From Verrucomicrobiales bacterium (GTDB lineage Bacteria; Verrucomicrobiota; Verrucomicrobiia; Limisphaerales; UBA9464): a DNA stretch of 64,000 nt. The position numbers were made by a program, and so were the translations under genes. Positions 10,601 to 19,800 of the stretch are shown in pieces (position 1 is the first letter of the stretch; each line of letters starts with the position of its first letter). Location: NCBI GenBank assembly GCA_027488845.1, contig JAIYBC010000068.1, positions 54,213 through 118,212 on the forward strand, in the 5' to 3' direction. The notes beneath the pieces are model-generated. The model was not told where the DNA came from. It made no database searches and saw nothing but the letters and a program-made list of their open reading frames with translations.

Positions 10601-11955
10601 ACCTCGCCATGGCGGTCGAGGACGAGTCCCCAGATGTTGCAGGGCCCCCAGCCGATGGTCTCGAAGCGGGATCCGTCCGGACGGAAGCGCGCCATCTTGG
10701 TGCGGTTGAAGGTCGTGACGCCGCCGTCGGGCGACTGGACCTTGGAACTGTTGAAGGCCCCTTGGGCGAGCATCAGCCAATTCCCGGGAGCGCGGGTGAA
10801 CTGGTGCGGGAAGAGATGGGAATCCTCGACCCCGAAGCCGGTCAGCACGGCCTGGTGTCGGTCGGCCCGGCCGTCGCGGTCGGTGTCGCGGTACAGGCGG
10901 ATCTCGGAACCGTACTGGACGTAGGCGCCATCCTTGTAGGGCAGGACACCCAACGGAATGGCCAGTCCCTCGGCGAAGGTGCGGGCCTTCTGCCGGCCCG
11001 GGGCGGTCGGGGTGTCGAAGACCACGATCCGGTCCTGGCCGCCGCGTTCGAACAGCGACTTCGCCAGTGCCGGCGATTCGTTGGCGTCCACGGGATACTC
11101 CAACGCCGTGGTCGTCCAGAGACGTCCGGCGTGGTCGAAGGCGATGGGGACGAACTTTCCGCCGTCCGGCTCCGCGGCGACCAGTTCGACGACGAAGCCC
11201 GGTGGGGCGGAGAAGGTTTCCGCCTGGACCTCCGCCGGAAGCGGCGAGGGACCGGGAGGGGCGACGGGCTTGGAGGCGCCGAGCGCACGGACGGGTTCGG
11301 GCAACTCCTCGAGGGTGATGTCGCGAAACCGGGCCTCGACGGCGCCGCCGCCGTGGATCTGGAACCCCAGCCGGCCGCCGACGCGGGAGATCGCGTCGTC
11401 CGGCTCGAAGTAGTCGACCCCCATCACGCCGTTGATCCAGGTCGTGATGCGTGCGCCGTCGGCCCGGATCACGTAGTCGTTCCAGTCGCCGGGACGCAGG
11501 GCCTTGCGGATCGATCCGATGTCGGACCAGGCGAGCACGCGGTTGCGGCGGGACTCGTCGTAGAGGCTGCCCCACCAGGTTGGCTCGCCGATGTCGCACT
11601 GGTAGCCGGCCATCTCCGAGCTGTCGGGCACGCGGTCCGACCGGATCTGGACCCCCGAGTTGATGAAGCCGTTGGTGCCGGCCAGGCGGAACCTCAGCCT
11701 CAGGATGAAGTTGGTGTGCCGGCTCGTGGTGGCCAGGAACTCGTTCCGGGTAACCGTCTTCGTCATCGAGCCACCGACGATCATGCCGTCCTCGACCCGC
11801 CACAGCGACGGTTCGCCCTGCCAGCCCCCAAGGGAGACGCCGTCGAAGAGCGCGCGGACCTTTCCCGCTTTCGGTGGCGGTTCCGAGGCGGCGTGGCCGG
11901 TCGTCGCGGAGAACCGGAGCCACAGGAGGAAGAGGAGGAGCGTCGTCGGTTTCAT
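7681..11955 (-). CDS. DUF1080 / beta-propeller dehydrogenase / HEAT / LamG / cytochrome c fusion
   Basis: A 1424-residue exported protein (signal MKPTTLLLFLLWLRFSATTGHAAS). Order of parts: a DUF1080 (3-keto-disaccharide hydrolase-like) sandwich at about 33-218; a PVC-type membrane-bound dehydrogenase beta-propeller at about 245-615 (FDHAGRLWTTT, GPDGCLYIVDWYNQVI); Ala- and Leu-rich HEAT-like helices at about 640-1085; a LamG-like domain at about 1088-1242; and a class I cytochrome c with the haem motif CGVCH (1300-1304). Such proteins are typical of Planctomycetes and Verrucomicrobia and are thought to oxidise sugars in the periplasm. The LamG insert between HEAT and haem domains is less usual. 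The Dabb gene is 22 bp upstream on the same strand, so the two are probably co-transcribed. Confidence 0.85.
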   Translation of the reverse strand: MKPTTLLLFLLWLRFSATTGHAASEPPPKAGKVRALFDGVSLGGWQGEPSLWRVEDGMIVGGSMTKTVTRNEFLATTSRHTNFILRLRFRLAGTNGFINSGVQIRSDRVPDSSEMAGYQCDIGEPTWWGSLYDESRRNRVLAWSDIGSIRKALRPGDWNDYVIRADGARITTWINGVMGVDYFEPDDAISRVGGRLGFQIHGGGAVEARFRDITLEELPEPVRALGASKPVAPPGPSPLPAEVQAETFSAPPGFVVELVAAEPDGGKFVPIAFDHAGRLWTTTALEYPVDANESPALAKSLFERGGQDRIVVFDTPTAPGRQKARTFAEGLAIPLGVLPYKDGAYVQYGSEIRLYRDTDRDGRADRHQAVLTGFGVEDSHLFPHQFTRAPGNWLMLAQGAFNSSKVQSPDGGVTTFNRTKMARFRPDGSRFETIGWGPCNIWGLVLDRHGEVFIQEANDQGWPIMPFLQGGSYPLCGDDIPRPYSPPFPKTGEIEMGGTGLSGLALSEGSDAFPAPWRDVFFVANPITRKVQAIRVHRGASASSPDAYGNGWQLEHLPDFLLSSDPWFRPVAMSLGPDGCLYIVDWYNQVISHNEIPRTHPDRDKTRGRIWRVRHQSQPHRTNVPDLDRVPERDLVSHLAAGNAWEGHAAWQAIVDRGARDLVPALRRTLSDRKAPADHRLRALWALEGLSALEPKQLRDVFADSRGRSLRREAVRASAGTAHAAKDRLALATRALADPDRLVRQEGIRASATLLASDSIPEPIRAAAVQGLLEAAAASPMGDWTKAPAYHHDFERYLVRVALEPRVSEVALALRNPKPALSTEARALASLVVAGPEGARHLARLIPGLGRPLTTEELLLVAQAAGEPASRAALESALKDPAILEQLHGQRARIGRPESLLPLLTDAVRVLLAGAPAPNTLDLGLRLITGFRLPGLDAELVRIASTPGVPAARQVAALRALRETGAAPVELLARLSLSPDDALRREVVESLAASRSEAALPVLLRLWPNLGPTLRRGVVDRLATTPAGARRLVSAIGSGELPSGDLDGYALDRLAAVLPQDPEVARLRSELGATLRPVLRVDGSETARVEDELRLAGAFTVESWVRLDPGLNNTDSLLGGATLDLNFHDSRFRVYVGAPHHDIVVDPRPATAETWTHFAVSRDAEGTYRIYRNGEWVASSTAKDTREILQARVAGSTAAGGTAGDFAEFRVWDHARGADQIRATANLALKAGTPGLLYHGQGSRWGRLGQGARVELTADLPPISTEAEAARLESLFAVTRERISKPGDVARGKALFNTVCGVCHAVNGQGGRIGPALDGAGAHGDEALLRNILTPNAAMEAGYRRFRIETTDGEVHEGLLAASDAESLTLRQANTEDRRFPQAEVRKAGFLKGSLMPEGLLDGLKDGEQADLFSYLRTLGIGSR

Positions 11956-11977
11956 GCGCGGAGGACGGCGTGGAGGT

Positions 11978-12283
11978 TCAGAGGAGGTGGTCGCAGACGA
12001 TGACCGATTCGAGCCTTGGGACGACGACCTGAACCGCCGCCTGGTGCACCGGGTGGGGCAGGTAGTGGTCGCGTGCGGCGACGCTTTCGAAGGTCATCAC
12101 GAAGCTGTGCGTGTAGCCCTGGTCGAGTCCTTCGGGGCTGACGTTCGGTCCCCAGGAGAGGCCGACGATTCCCGGGATCCGGACCTTGAGGTCCTCGATG
12201 ATCCGGAACACCTCGTCGATCTGCTCCGGGGTGGTGGAGGGCTTGAACTTGAAGAACGCGATGTGATGGACCCGCTGGCTCAT
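11978..12283 (-). CDS. Dabb (stress-responsive alpha/beta-barrel) family protein
   Basis: A 101-residue cytoplasmic protein that covers the whole Dabb ferredoxin-like domain. It opens with VHHIAFFKFKP, continues with a helix and the IPGIVGLSWGPNVSPEGLDQGYTHS strand pair, and has FVMTFESVAARDHYLPHPVHQ, which is the family signature near the second helix. Dabb proteins form dimeric barrels. Some act on small polyketide-like or aldehyde substrates, but in most bacteria the role is unknown. It lies 22 bp upstream of the sugar dehydrogenase fusion, so a linked role is plausible. It starts 103 bp after the end of the P-domain gene, so it could be the tail of the large operon or have its own promoter. 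Confidence 0.85.
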   Translation of the reverse strand: MSQRVHHIAFFKFKPSTTPEQIDEVFRIIEDLKVRIPGIVGLSWGPNVSPEGLDQGYTHSFVMTFESVAARDHYLPHPVHQAAVQVVVPRLESVIVCDHLL

Positions 12284-12386
12284 GGAAGTGGACGGAGGAT
12301 GCCAGCAACAACGGATCCGGCCACCTTGGAATCCGCGGTTCGGACTCCAGGCGTTTCAACGTGACCGGCCGGAGGCCGTGTCGGTT

Positions 12387-13076
12387 TCAGCGGCTTCGGA
12401 CCCGCCAGAGGGCGAATGCGAGCAGACCGACGCCGGAGAGCGTCCCGAGGGTCACGGGCTCCGGAACCGCGGCGACAACCGACAGGTTCCAGCTGAGCAC
12501 CCTGGCGCGGCCCCCGGTGCCGAAGTCGCTGACGAAGAGCGTCCACTCGCCGTTGGGATCCATGCCGTTGAAGTTGGCCAGGGAGGAGAGTCGAGGGCTG
12601 GTGTCGAGAACGGACGACGGATGGATGCCGCTGCGACCGTCGGGCTGCCAGGAGCCGGTCAGCGGGAGCTGGGTCTCGGTGGGATCGGGCTGGACCACCG
12701 GCGTGTGGAGGTGGATGTCCCCACCGGGCGCCTGGTCGTCGAAGGTGACCTGGAGGCCGTTGTCGGGGGAACCGTCGGGATTCGAGGCGGTGCGGCCGAT
12801 TCGGTTCAGGAGCACGACGAGCTGTCCGCCGTGGGAGAGGTACGCGTAGAGGTCCCCGTTCCAGGCCGCATCGCCGGCAACGGGGGCGATCACGATGCTG
12901 ACGTTGACGTCTCCGATCACGTGGAGCGGGGTGGTGATGGAGATCGAGCTTTGGACGCCGACGGCTCCGCCTCCGTCCGTGATGGCGAGGTCCAGCGGGG
13001 TGGACACCACGATCTGGGCGGTGCCGCGCAGCGCGAGGGCGCCGACACCGGCGAACAGGGTGACGAGGCGCTTCAT
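12387..13076 (-). CDS. P-domain (proprotein convertase-type) PEP-CTERM protein
   Basis: A 229-residue surface protein. A signal peptide (MKRLVTLFAGVGALALRGTAQ) is followed by a jelly-roll of the P/homo-B type known from subtilisin-like proprotein convertases: DVNVSIVIAPVAG, then WNGDLYAYL, a long middle, and the closing NGEWTLFVSDFGTGG and SWNLSVVA. There is no protease domain, so the P-domain stands alone. The end is a PEP-CTERM sorting signal: VPEP, a hydrophobic helix and WRVRSR. An exosortase would cut and anchor it, but none is encoded here. It starts 4 bp after the five-repeat gene and is probably the last gene of the operon. Confidence 0.85.
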   Translation of the reverse strand: MKRLVTLFAGVGALALRGTAQIVVSTPLDLAITDGGGAVGVQSSISITTPLHVIGDVNVSIVIAPVAGDAAWNGDLYAYLSHGGQLVVLLNRIGRTASNPDGSPDNGLQVTFDDQAPGGDIHLHTPVVQPDPTETQLPLTGSWQPDGRSGIHPSSVLDTSPRLSSLANFNGMDPNGEWTLFVSDFGTGGRARVLSWNLSVVAAVPEPVTLGTLSGVGLLAFALWRVRSR

Positions 13077-13080
13077 CGGT

Positions 13081-15369
13081 TCAGAGGCACGGGGTGGAGG
13101 AGGCTTCGAGCCGGTAGTACCGGCTGACGGTACCCGGCGGCGGGACGTCGACCCATTCGAACCGTCCGTCGCTTGCCGCGGTCGCGCAGCCGACCTGCGA
13201 CCAGTCGACCGGGGGCGTCAGGCTGGAGGCGGCAAGGATGCGGTAGGGGAAGCCCGGGATGCCGGCGAACCGGGCACGAAGGCCTCCGCCGGGAACCGCA
13301 TTGAGCCCGATGAGGGCGAGCGTCTGGCCGTTGTCCAAACCGGCGGGCGAAAGCTCGAGGACGGCATCGCTGCTTCCACCATGGGGATCGACCACGGTGT
13401 ACCGGACGCGGTCGGTTCCGGTGAATCCGGTCCGGGGCGTGTAGAACAGGAAGGCCCCGGCGATGCGCACCGCGCCGCCGTCGTCCGAAACCGGCGTGAC
13501 GGTCCCGAGACGGAGCAGGTCACCGTCGGCGTCGCTGTCGTTCGCGAGCAACCGCAGCAGGGCGATCTTGAAGGTATCGCCGGCGCGGTAGCGGTCGGAA
13601 TCGGGGACGGCGACCGGTGGCTGGTTCCGGAGCAGACGGATCGCGCCGGTGACGACGAGGGAGTCGCGGTTGAAATGCCCGAAGCCCATGAGGTCGGCTG
13701 GGCCGGCGCCGTTGGTGGGCGGGACCAGCGTCCAGGTGAGGGTCCGGAGGCTGCGGTCGATGAACGGGCCCCACTTGAGTTCACCGGAGATGGGATCGCG
13801 CAGTCCGCCGTCGGTCATGGCCGTCGCGGTCCAGCCCGGCGGCACCGATTCGACGACCGCCTGGAGTTCGACGCCGGGAACGGGCCTCAGTTCGAGCCGC
13901 AGCTGCAGCGGCACTCCCGGGGTGTAGCGCGGCGGGGCGATACGGGTTGCGAGGGGGGGCGAGTTCCGGATGTCCACGGCGCCGGTGGTGGTGATCGGCA
14001 GTCCGTCGAACCGGGCCGTGCCGCCGAACGTGGCGCTTCCGTAGGCGTCGGCCGGAGGCGTCGCCGTGAAGGTGAGCACCCTCGGGGTGGCGACCTCGTC
14101 GAAGAAGGGACCCCACTTCACCTGCGACGTGATGGGATCCCAGCTGCCGCCGGCGGAAATGGACGCGACCATCCATCCCGCCGGAACGCGTTCCTCGACG
14201 GCGTAGACCCGCGCGGTGTCGATCGGCCGCGCCGAGAGCGAGACCGTCAACGGCGTTCCGGGAACGTAGGACGTCGGCAGGGTTCGGATCACCTCGCTGA
14301 CCGGGATCGCCAGTCGTCGCGGAACGGCGACGGCGTCCGAGACCGCTGTTCCGTCGAACCGCGCGGAGGCGGTCAACTGGAGCGTCGCCGAGGAGCCGGT
14401 TGGCGGGAGGAGACCATAGGAAAGCGTCCTGGGCGTGGCGTCGAGGAACGGGCCCCAACGCAGGGTCCCGGCCCCGGCATCCCACGTGCCGCCGTGGCTG
14501 ATTTCGGTCGGGGTCCAGTCGAGTCCGATCCGCTCCTCCACCGCCTGGACCCCGACATAGGGGGCCGGCTGGAGCGCCAGCACGATTTGGATCGGCTGGG
14601 AAGGAAGGTAGTTCGTGGGTCCTCCGCGGACCAGGGAGCTGGCGCGGATCGGAAGTCCGGCGGCGCGGTGGAGGGCGAACTCGCCGAGGCGGACGTCGGC
14701 CTCGAGGGAGACGTCCCCACGGGCTGACGCAGGCGGCAGGAGGGTGTATCGGAGCGTCCGGGCGTTGGCGTCGAGAAAGGGACCCCACTTGATCCGGGGC
14801 GACAACGAGAGCGGGTCGGTGATTCCGCCGTCGGAGATCCCGGAAACGGTCCAACCCGCGGGGGCGGACTCCTCAACCGCCCAGACCTCGACGTCCACGG
14901 CGGGTTCGACGCGGACGGTGACCTCGATCGGTGTTCCGGGAAGGAAGTCCGCGGGCTGGGAACGGACGATCTGGCCCGGGAAGCGGGAGATCGTGGAGGT
15001 TCCGCCGATGGCGAGTGAGGCCGAGTCGAAGACGGCGGTGCCGGAGAAGGTCCCGGAGGGCGCCGCCGCGGGCTCCAGCGTGTAGGTCAGGTTGCGGGCG
15101 ACGGCGTCGAGGAACGGCCCCCACTTCACCGAGCCGAGCACTGGATCGACGATCCCGCCATGGGAGACCGAGGAGACGGCCCAGCCCGCGGGCGGGCGGT
15201 CCTCGAGGGCCTGGACCGCGGTGTTGGTTCCTGGGGTGACGGCGATCGCGACGGTGAACGGGACACCCGGGGTGAACGCCTCAGGCAAGTAACGCAAGGC
15301 CGACGCGCCCCGACCCGACGTCGCGAGGACGGCGAGCAGGGTGAGGAGCAGTGCGGTGAGGCGGGACAT
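13081..15369 (-). CDS. Secreted protein with five WGPF repeats and a cadherin-like domain
   Basis: A 762-residue exported protein with signal MSRLTALLLTLLAVLATSGRGASA. About 100-110 residues are repeated five times between about 25 and 570. Each unit opens with a Y/F-x-PG-x-P segment, goes through AVEE--PAGW and a GG-x-D turn, and reaches (K/R)WGPF-D followed by R-L-Y---PP. An Ig/cadherin-like unit follows (LANDSDADGD, about 600-690). The chain ends in a YRILAASSLTPPVDWSQV module, a tail often seen on secreted Verrucomicrobial proteins. I know no function for the repeat; a sixth copy lies in the neighbouring 482-residue protein. It sits 18 bp after that gene and 4 bp before the P-domain gene. 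Confidence 0.8.
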   Translation of the reverse strand: MSRLTALLLTLLAVLATSGRGASALRYLPEAFTPGVPFTVAIAVTPGTNTAVQALEDRPPAGWAVSSVSHGGIVDPVLGSVKWGPFLDAVARNLTYTLEPAAAPSGTFSGTAVFDSASLAIGGTSTISRFPGQIVRSQPADFLPGTPIEVTVRVEPAVDVEVWAVEESAPAGWTVSGISDGGITDPLSLSPRIKWGPFLDANARTLRYTLLPPASARGDVSLEADVRLGEFALHRAAGLPIRASSLVRGGPTNYLPSQPIQIVLALQPAPYVGVQAVEERIGLDWTPTEISHGGTWDAGAGTLRWGPFLDATPRTLSYGLLPPTGSSATLQLTASARFDGTAVSDAVAVPRRLAIPVSEVIRTLPTSYVPGTPLTVSLSARPIDTARVYAVEERVPAGWMVASISAGGSWDPITSQVKWGPFFDEVATPRVLTFTATPPADAYGSATFGGTARFDGLPITTTGAVDIRNSPPLATRIAPPRYTPGVPLQLRLELRPVPGVELQAVVESVPPGWTATAMTDGGLRDPISGELKWGPFIDRSLRTLTWTLVPPTNGAGPADLMGFGHFNRDSLVVTGAIRLLRNQPPVAVPDSDRYRAGDTFKIALLRLLANDSDADGDLLRLGTVTPVSDDGGAVRIAGAFLFYTPRTGFTGTDRVRYTVVDPHGGSSDAVLELSPAGLDNGQTLALIGLNAVPGGGLRARFAGIPGFPYRILAASSLTPPVDWSQVGCATAASDGRFEWVDVPPPGTVSRYYRLEASSTPCL

Positions 15370-15387
15370 CGCGTTCCTGGATCCCGG

Positions 15388-16836
15388 TCATTCCACCGAC
15401 ACGAGGCGGAAGAACCGGACTTCGGGGCCGTCTTCGACAGGGACCACCGCGAGGCCGGAGGCCTCGACGGTCACGCTCTGCCCCGCGTCCCATCCGCCGA
15501 GGGCGTCCGACTGCTGGAGCCGGTAGGTGCGTCCGGGTTCGCCGACCACGACGACCGACTTCCGGGGATCGGCGGTGAGGCGGAGGTTGGGCTTGGGGAA
15601 TCGACCTTCGGGCCAGGCGGCGGAAGGGCCTTCGGCGACCCGTCCGGCGCCGTCGAAGCTGGCACGCCCGGCGAAGCGTGCGGCGTCGGGGGACGGGGTC
15701 AGCGGCACGGCGAGGTAGGTGATGGTGCGCGGGGCGCTGTCGAAGAACGGTCCCCACTTCACCTTGCGTCGGGCGGCGTCCCAGCGTCCGTCGTGGCTGA
15801 GGTTCTGCACGCGCCAGCCGGCGGGGATGGCCTCGACCACGGCGTAGGCCCGGGTGCCGGCATCGGGATCGACGTCGAGCGTGACGGCGACGGGCACGCC
15901 GGCCTGGTAGGTCTGCGGCAGGCGGCGACGGAATCCGCCGAGGGCCTTGGCGGACTTCGGGGTTCCGTTGGCCGCGAGCAGGCCCGGATCCGATCCCGGG
16001 GCGTTGGTGGAGGTGCGGTTCACCCACCACATCGGGGCGTTGGTCGCGGGGCTGTTGGTGAAGGAGTAGAATTCGCCGCCCTTCCACAGGGCGCCGGCGC
16101 GGGTGATGTAGTCCTCGATGTTCGGCGCATCGAGGGTGGGCTCGACCGGCCAGTTCGTCGCACCGGTCTTCCAGGCGAGGATGTAGTCGGTGACCTCGCC
16201 CAGGGTGAGGCGGTCGTCGGCCGGGTTGATGTCGGCGGGATGACGGCCGTCGGCCTGGAGGGGATTCGTGCCCTGGAGGAACTCCCGCAGGTTGGGACGA
16301 CCGTCGTTGTCGCTGTCGAGCAGGGCCGAGCCCGCCGTTGAGGTGCCGAAGTGGGCAAGCTCGAAGGCGTCGCTCAGGCCGTCGCCGTCGGTGTCGGGCG
16401 AGCCGAAGTCGAGACGCTGGCGCTGGCCGCGGGCGGCCACCACCAGCGTCAGGCGGTCGCGTACCACGGCGCCCTCGAGCACGACGAGGTGGAGGGTTCC
16501 CCCGATCACGACGCGGTTGGTGTCGGTGAGCGGCAGCGCCGACTCCGCGTCGACCTTGATGGAGTAGAAGTTTCCTGCGTTGGTGAGGGAACCCATCGCG
16601 TAGCTGGCGATGGGCGGTCCGTCCGCGGTGCGTCGGGCCTCGATGCGGATGCCGGTGTCGGCGGCAGTCACGGCCACGCCGTCGAGGGCGATGGTGCCGT
16701 AGAGGCGGACGCCCGGCTCGGGGATGCCGGCCTCGGCGAGGTCCAGGTGGCCGAGGCCGACGATCGCGAAGGCGATCGCGAGCAGGCGGGCGAATCCCCT
16801 GTGGAAGGGGCGGCGGGTGGAGAACTGATGGCTCAT
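15388..16836 (-). CDS. Secreted protein with calcium-binding repeats, dockerin-like segment and one WGPF repeat
   Basis: A 482-residue exported protein. A signal peptide (LLAIAFAIVGLGHLDLAEAG) precedes an N-terminal beta domain of about 110 residues. Thrombospondin type 3-like loops follow (DTDGDGLSD and DSDNDGRPNLREFL). The next segment, DINPADDRLTLGEVTDYILAWK, looks like one dockerin-type calcium loop and helix. Next comes a single copy of the repeat that fills the adjacent 762-residue protein (AVVEAIPAGW to VKWGPFFD). The end is a SVTVEASGLAVVPVEDGPEVRFFRL module. The upstream open frame overlaps the giant gene, so I took the ATG at 16836. It lies 23 bp after the giant gene's stop. A scaffold or calcium-stabilised surface role is inference. 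Confidence 0.75.
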   Translation of the reverse strand: MSHQFSTRRPFHRGFARLLAIAFAIVGLGHLDLAEAGIPEPGVRLYGTIALDGVAVTAADTGIRIEARRTADGPPIASYAMGSLTNAGNFYSIKVDAESALPLTDTNRVVIGGTLHLVVLEGAVVRDRLTLVVAARGQRQRLDFGSPDTDGDGLSDAFELAHFGTSTAGSALLDSDNDGRPNLREFLQGTNPLQADGRHPADINPADDRLTLGEVTDYILAWKTGATNWPVEPTLDAPNIEDYITRAGALWKGGEFYSFTNSPATNAPMWWVNRTSTNAPGSDPGLLAANGTPKSAKALGGFRRRLPQTYQAGVPVAVTLDVDPDAGTRAYAVVEAIPAGWRVQNLSHDGRWDAARRKVKWGPFFDSAPRTITYLAVPLTPSPDAARFAGRASFDGAGRVAEGPSAAWPEGRFPKPNLRLTADPRKSVVVVGEPGRTYRLQQSDALGGWDAGQSVTVEASGLAVVPVEDGPEVRFFRLVSVE

Positions 16837-16859
16837 GGCGGTTTGGGGCGTAGGAGGTT

Positions 16860-19800
16860 TCAGTTCCCGGAGTAGGAGTAGGTCTGGAACGTCAGCTTGA
16901 TGTCGTCCACCGAGCGGATGAACGCATCGAGGCCGGCATCGGCGTTGTTGAGGAACGTCTGGCCCGGGATGATGAGCATCCAGTCGGTGTTCCAGACGCT
17001 GCGTCCGATGAGTCGGGAGTCGCTGGTCATCTCGGCGGCGGTGAATCCGCCGCTGTCGTGGTAGGCGCGGAATCCCGAGAAGCGCCGGACCTCGGCGAAG
17101 GAGCCGCCGACGGAGTCGTTGACCGGGATCCATCCGGCGTCCGAGAGGCGGTTGGCGCCGATCGGGAAGGGCACCGGCAGCGCCTGGTCGACGACGCGCC
17201 ACGAACGGGTGACGAAGTCGTTGGCGTTGGGGGAGCTGAGGATGTCGGCACCGGCCGGCACGAGGTAGATGCGTGGGGTCTGGGAGAGACCCAGTCCGTT
17301 GTAGCCCGAGAACCAGACGCCGACACCGCGGATCCTCGTGGAGAAGCGGCTCGGGTCGTAGGCGCTGTCGCCGCCGCCGAGGGGCCAGTCGAAGAAGTTC
17401 TGTCCGGCGCGGACGGTGGTTGGGAAGCGGATGACGAGTCCGGGCTGGGCCCCGGCGGACTCGGGTGCGAAGGAGCGGCAGTAGCGCCGGAACTCGGGGA
17501 TGTCCCAGAGGTTGGCAACGCGCTTGGAGGTGAGGACCGAACGCCAGTCGAGGTCCGAGCTGTTCCGCAGGCGGAAGAGCTCGTTGCGGAGGGAGAACCT
17601 CGACGATTCGGTCTGCGGGTTGTTGAAGCCGAGCTGGGTCTTGAGGACGTCGAAGTTGGCGCCCATCCGGCCGAAGGCGTCGGCGAGACCGGGCCTCCCG
17701 ACCACGGGTTGGCCGTCGAGCATCTGGCCGATGGATCGCTGGCGGACGATCTCGGTGAGGAAGTTCCGTCCGCCGCGGGTGTCGGTCCCCAGGAGGTTGG
17801 ACTCGTAGTCGTACGCGGTGGCCGCGAGGAAGACGTAGCGCTGGGCGAGGTCGAAGGTGGCCCGGTACTTCTGCAGGGCGTCGTTCCGGAAGATCCGGAA
17901 GGTCATGTCCTGGTAGCGGTTCTCCGTCGTCCTGGCCGCGATGCGCACCCGGTAGGCGACCCGCTCCTCGATGAGGCGCTGTCCCTTGGCGAGGGCGGAG
18001 AGGTAGCGGTTGGCCGACTGGTTGACGGCCTCGGCAAGGCGGATGCCTTCCATCCGTGAGCCGGCGACCTGGTGCAGGAGCCGTTCGAGTTCGTCCACCT
18101 GCTTGCGGATCTCGTAGGAGAACTCGGCCTTCTGGATCTTGGAGTTGACGATGCCTTCAGCCGCCGGAAGGCCGATCTTCTCGATCACCTCGGCGCCGGA
18201 CTTCGCAGCCGTCGCGCCTTGATTCACCGTCTGCTTGAGGGCGATCGCCCCGAACTTGATGGCGGACCGAGCCGACGAAGTGGCATCCGAAGCAAGGCCG
18301 ACCGTGGTCGGCAAGGCCTCCTGGGTGGCGTCGCCGATGCTTCCGGTGATCTTGCCAGATTCGTCGAGAATACCATGCAGGGCCTTCAAGCCGACGATCG
18401 CCGTGGCAAACGAAATCTTCACGTTGGCGAGGTCGGAACGGAGCTTGAGCTCCTCGGCCCTCAGGTCGTAGCGGGCGCTGAGCAGGCGGGCCCGGTCCTC
18501 GATGTCGGCGAAGAGCGCGTCGTCCGCGGCCAGCGCGGTCCGGAGACGCGCCTCGGCCTGAATGAGGTCGGAGAGCGCCATCTGGAGCTCGCCCGCCGCA
18601 CGTCGCTGGCCCCAGCTCGCGGGGGGCGAATAGGCGTAGCGTCCGGTGGTGCGCGGATAGACGACCTGCAGGATGCGTTGGTTGGTGCTGATCAGGAACG
18701 GGGTGTCCGATTGCAGCCCCGCCGCGAAGTCCTCGGGGAAGAAGAACTGCTGGTTCGAGTCCCCGAACGCGCCGCTCTGGCTGTTGCCGGTGTTGTCGAT
18801 GCCCAGGTTCATCTGGGTGAAGTAGCCGGTCGCCGGCGCGGACTCGGTGGCGCGCACGCCGTCGAAGTCGGGCACGGGGACGTACATGTAGTGGTAGAGG
18901 TCCGGTCCGTCGTAGCCGCCGGGGTAGGTCTTGCCGGCGCCGATGTCGCCGGCGTGGGGGTAGCCGAAGATCTCGATCAGCCGGTTCTTGTAGTCCCGTT
19001 CCTGGTCGATGACGTTGGCAGTCAGCTGCTCGACGGAGTCCTGGTTGCGTCGGAGCGCCTCGGTGGACTTGTTGACCTCGTCCCAGACGTTCGCGGCATT
19101 GCGGAGCGACTTGAGGGCACGTTCCTGGACCTGTTCGAAATGGGTCTTGGCGACGTTGCCGACGGCCCCGGAGACCAGGGACGGATCGATGTCGAAGGGC
19201 ACCACCCCCTTGGCGAGGCCGAGGGGATTCAACCCGGCGTCGGCCTGCTTCAGCCGGCTCTGGATCTCGTCGAACAGCGCCGGGATCTCACGCAGCTCCC
19301 GCACGGTCTGCCGGTCGATCTTGTCGATGCCGGTGTGCTCCGGGTTCGGGTCCACGCTCGGGAGGATCGTGTTGGCGGTGAGCCAGTCGAAGTAGGCCCC
19401 GGTGCCGGCACGCCGGGCCCATTCCGTGACCCCCCAGGCACGTTCCGTGTCGGTGTCCTTGTAGCCCTGCCATTGGCCCTCGGGATCGTCGACGTAGTTG
19501 AGGCGGTAGGTGAGGTCGACGATCTCGGAGCCGGTCCGGGCCTTGGCGGCGGCCATGGCGGCGAACTTCCGTTCGTCCAGGAAGTCCACCTTGACCGCGG
19601 CGCCGGCCACGGCGACGAGCTCGCTGCGCGGGATCCAAGTGAAGTAGGGATGGCGCAGGAGGTCGTAGTGCTGGCGGATCGCCTCGAGATAGTGGCCCCA
19701 GGCGTCGCCATGGCCCTGCGGGAAGAGAATGCGGGCGTCCTTCTCGTCGATGAACCCGTCCTGGTTCTGGTCGCTGATGTTGTAGTTCTGCTGGTAGGCG

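Noticed and set aside
10345..12003. A 552-codon plus-strand frame opposite the dehydrogenase fusion
   Set aside because: Gly/Asp/Arg-rich shadow of a gene with clear DUF1080 and propeller domains.
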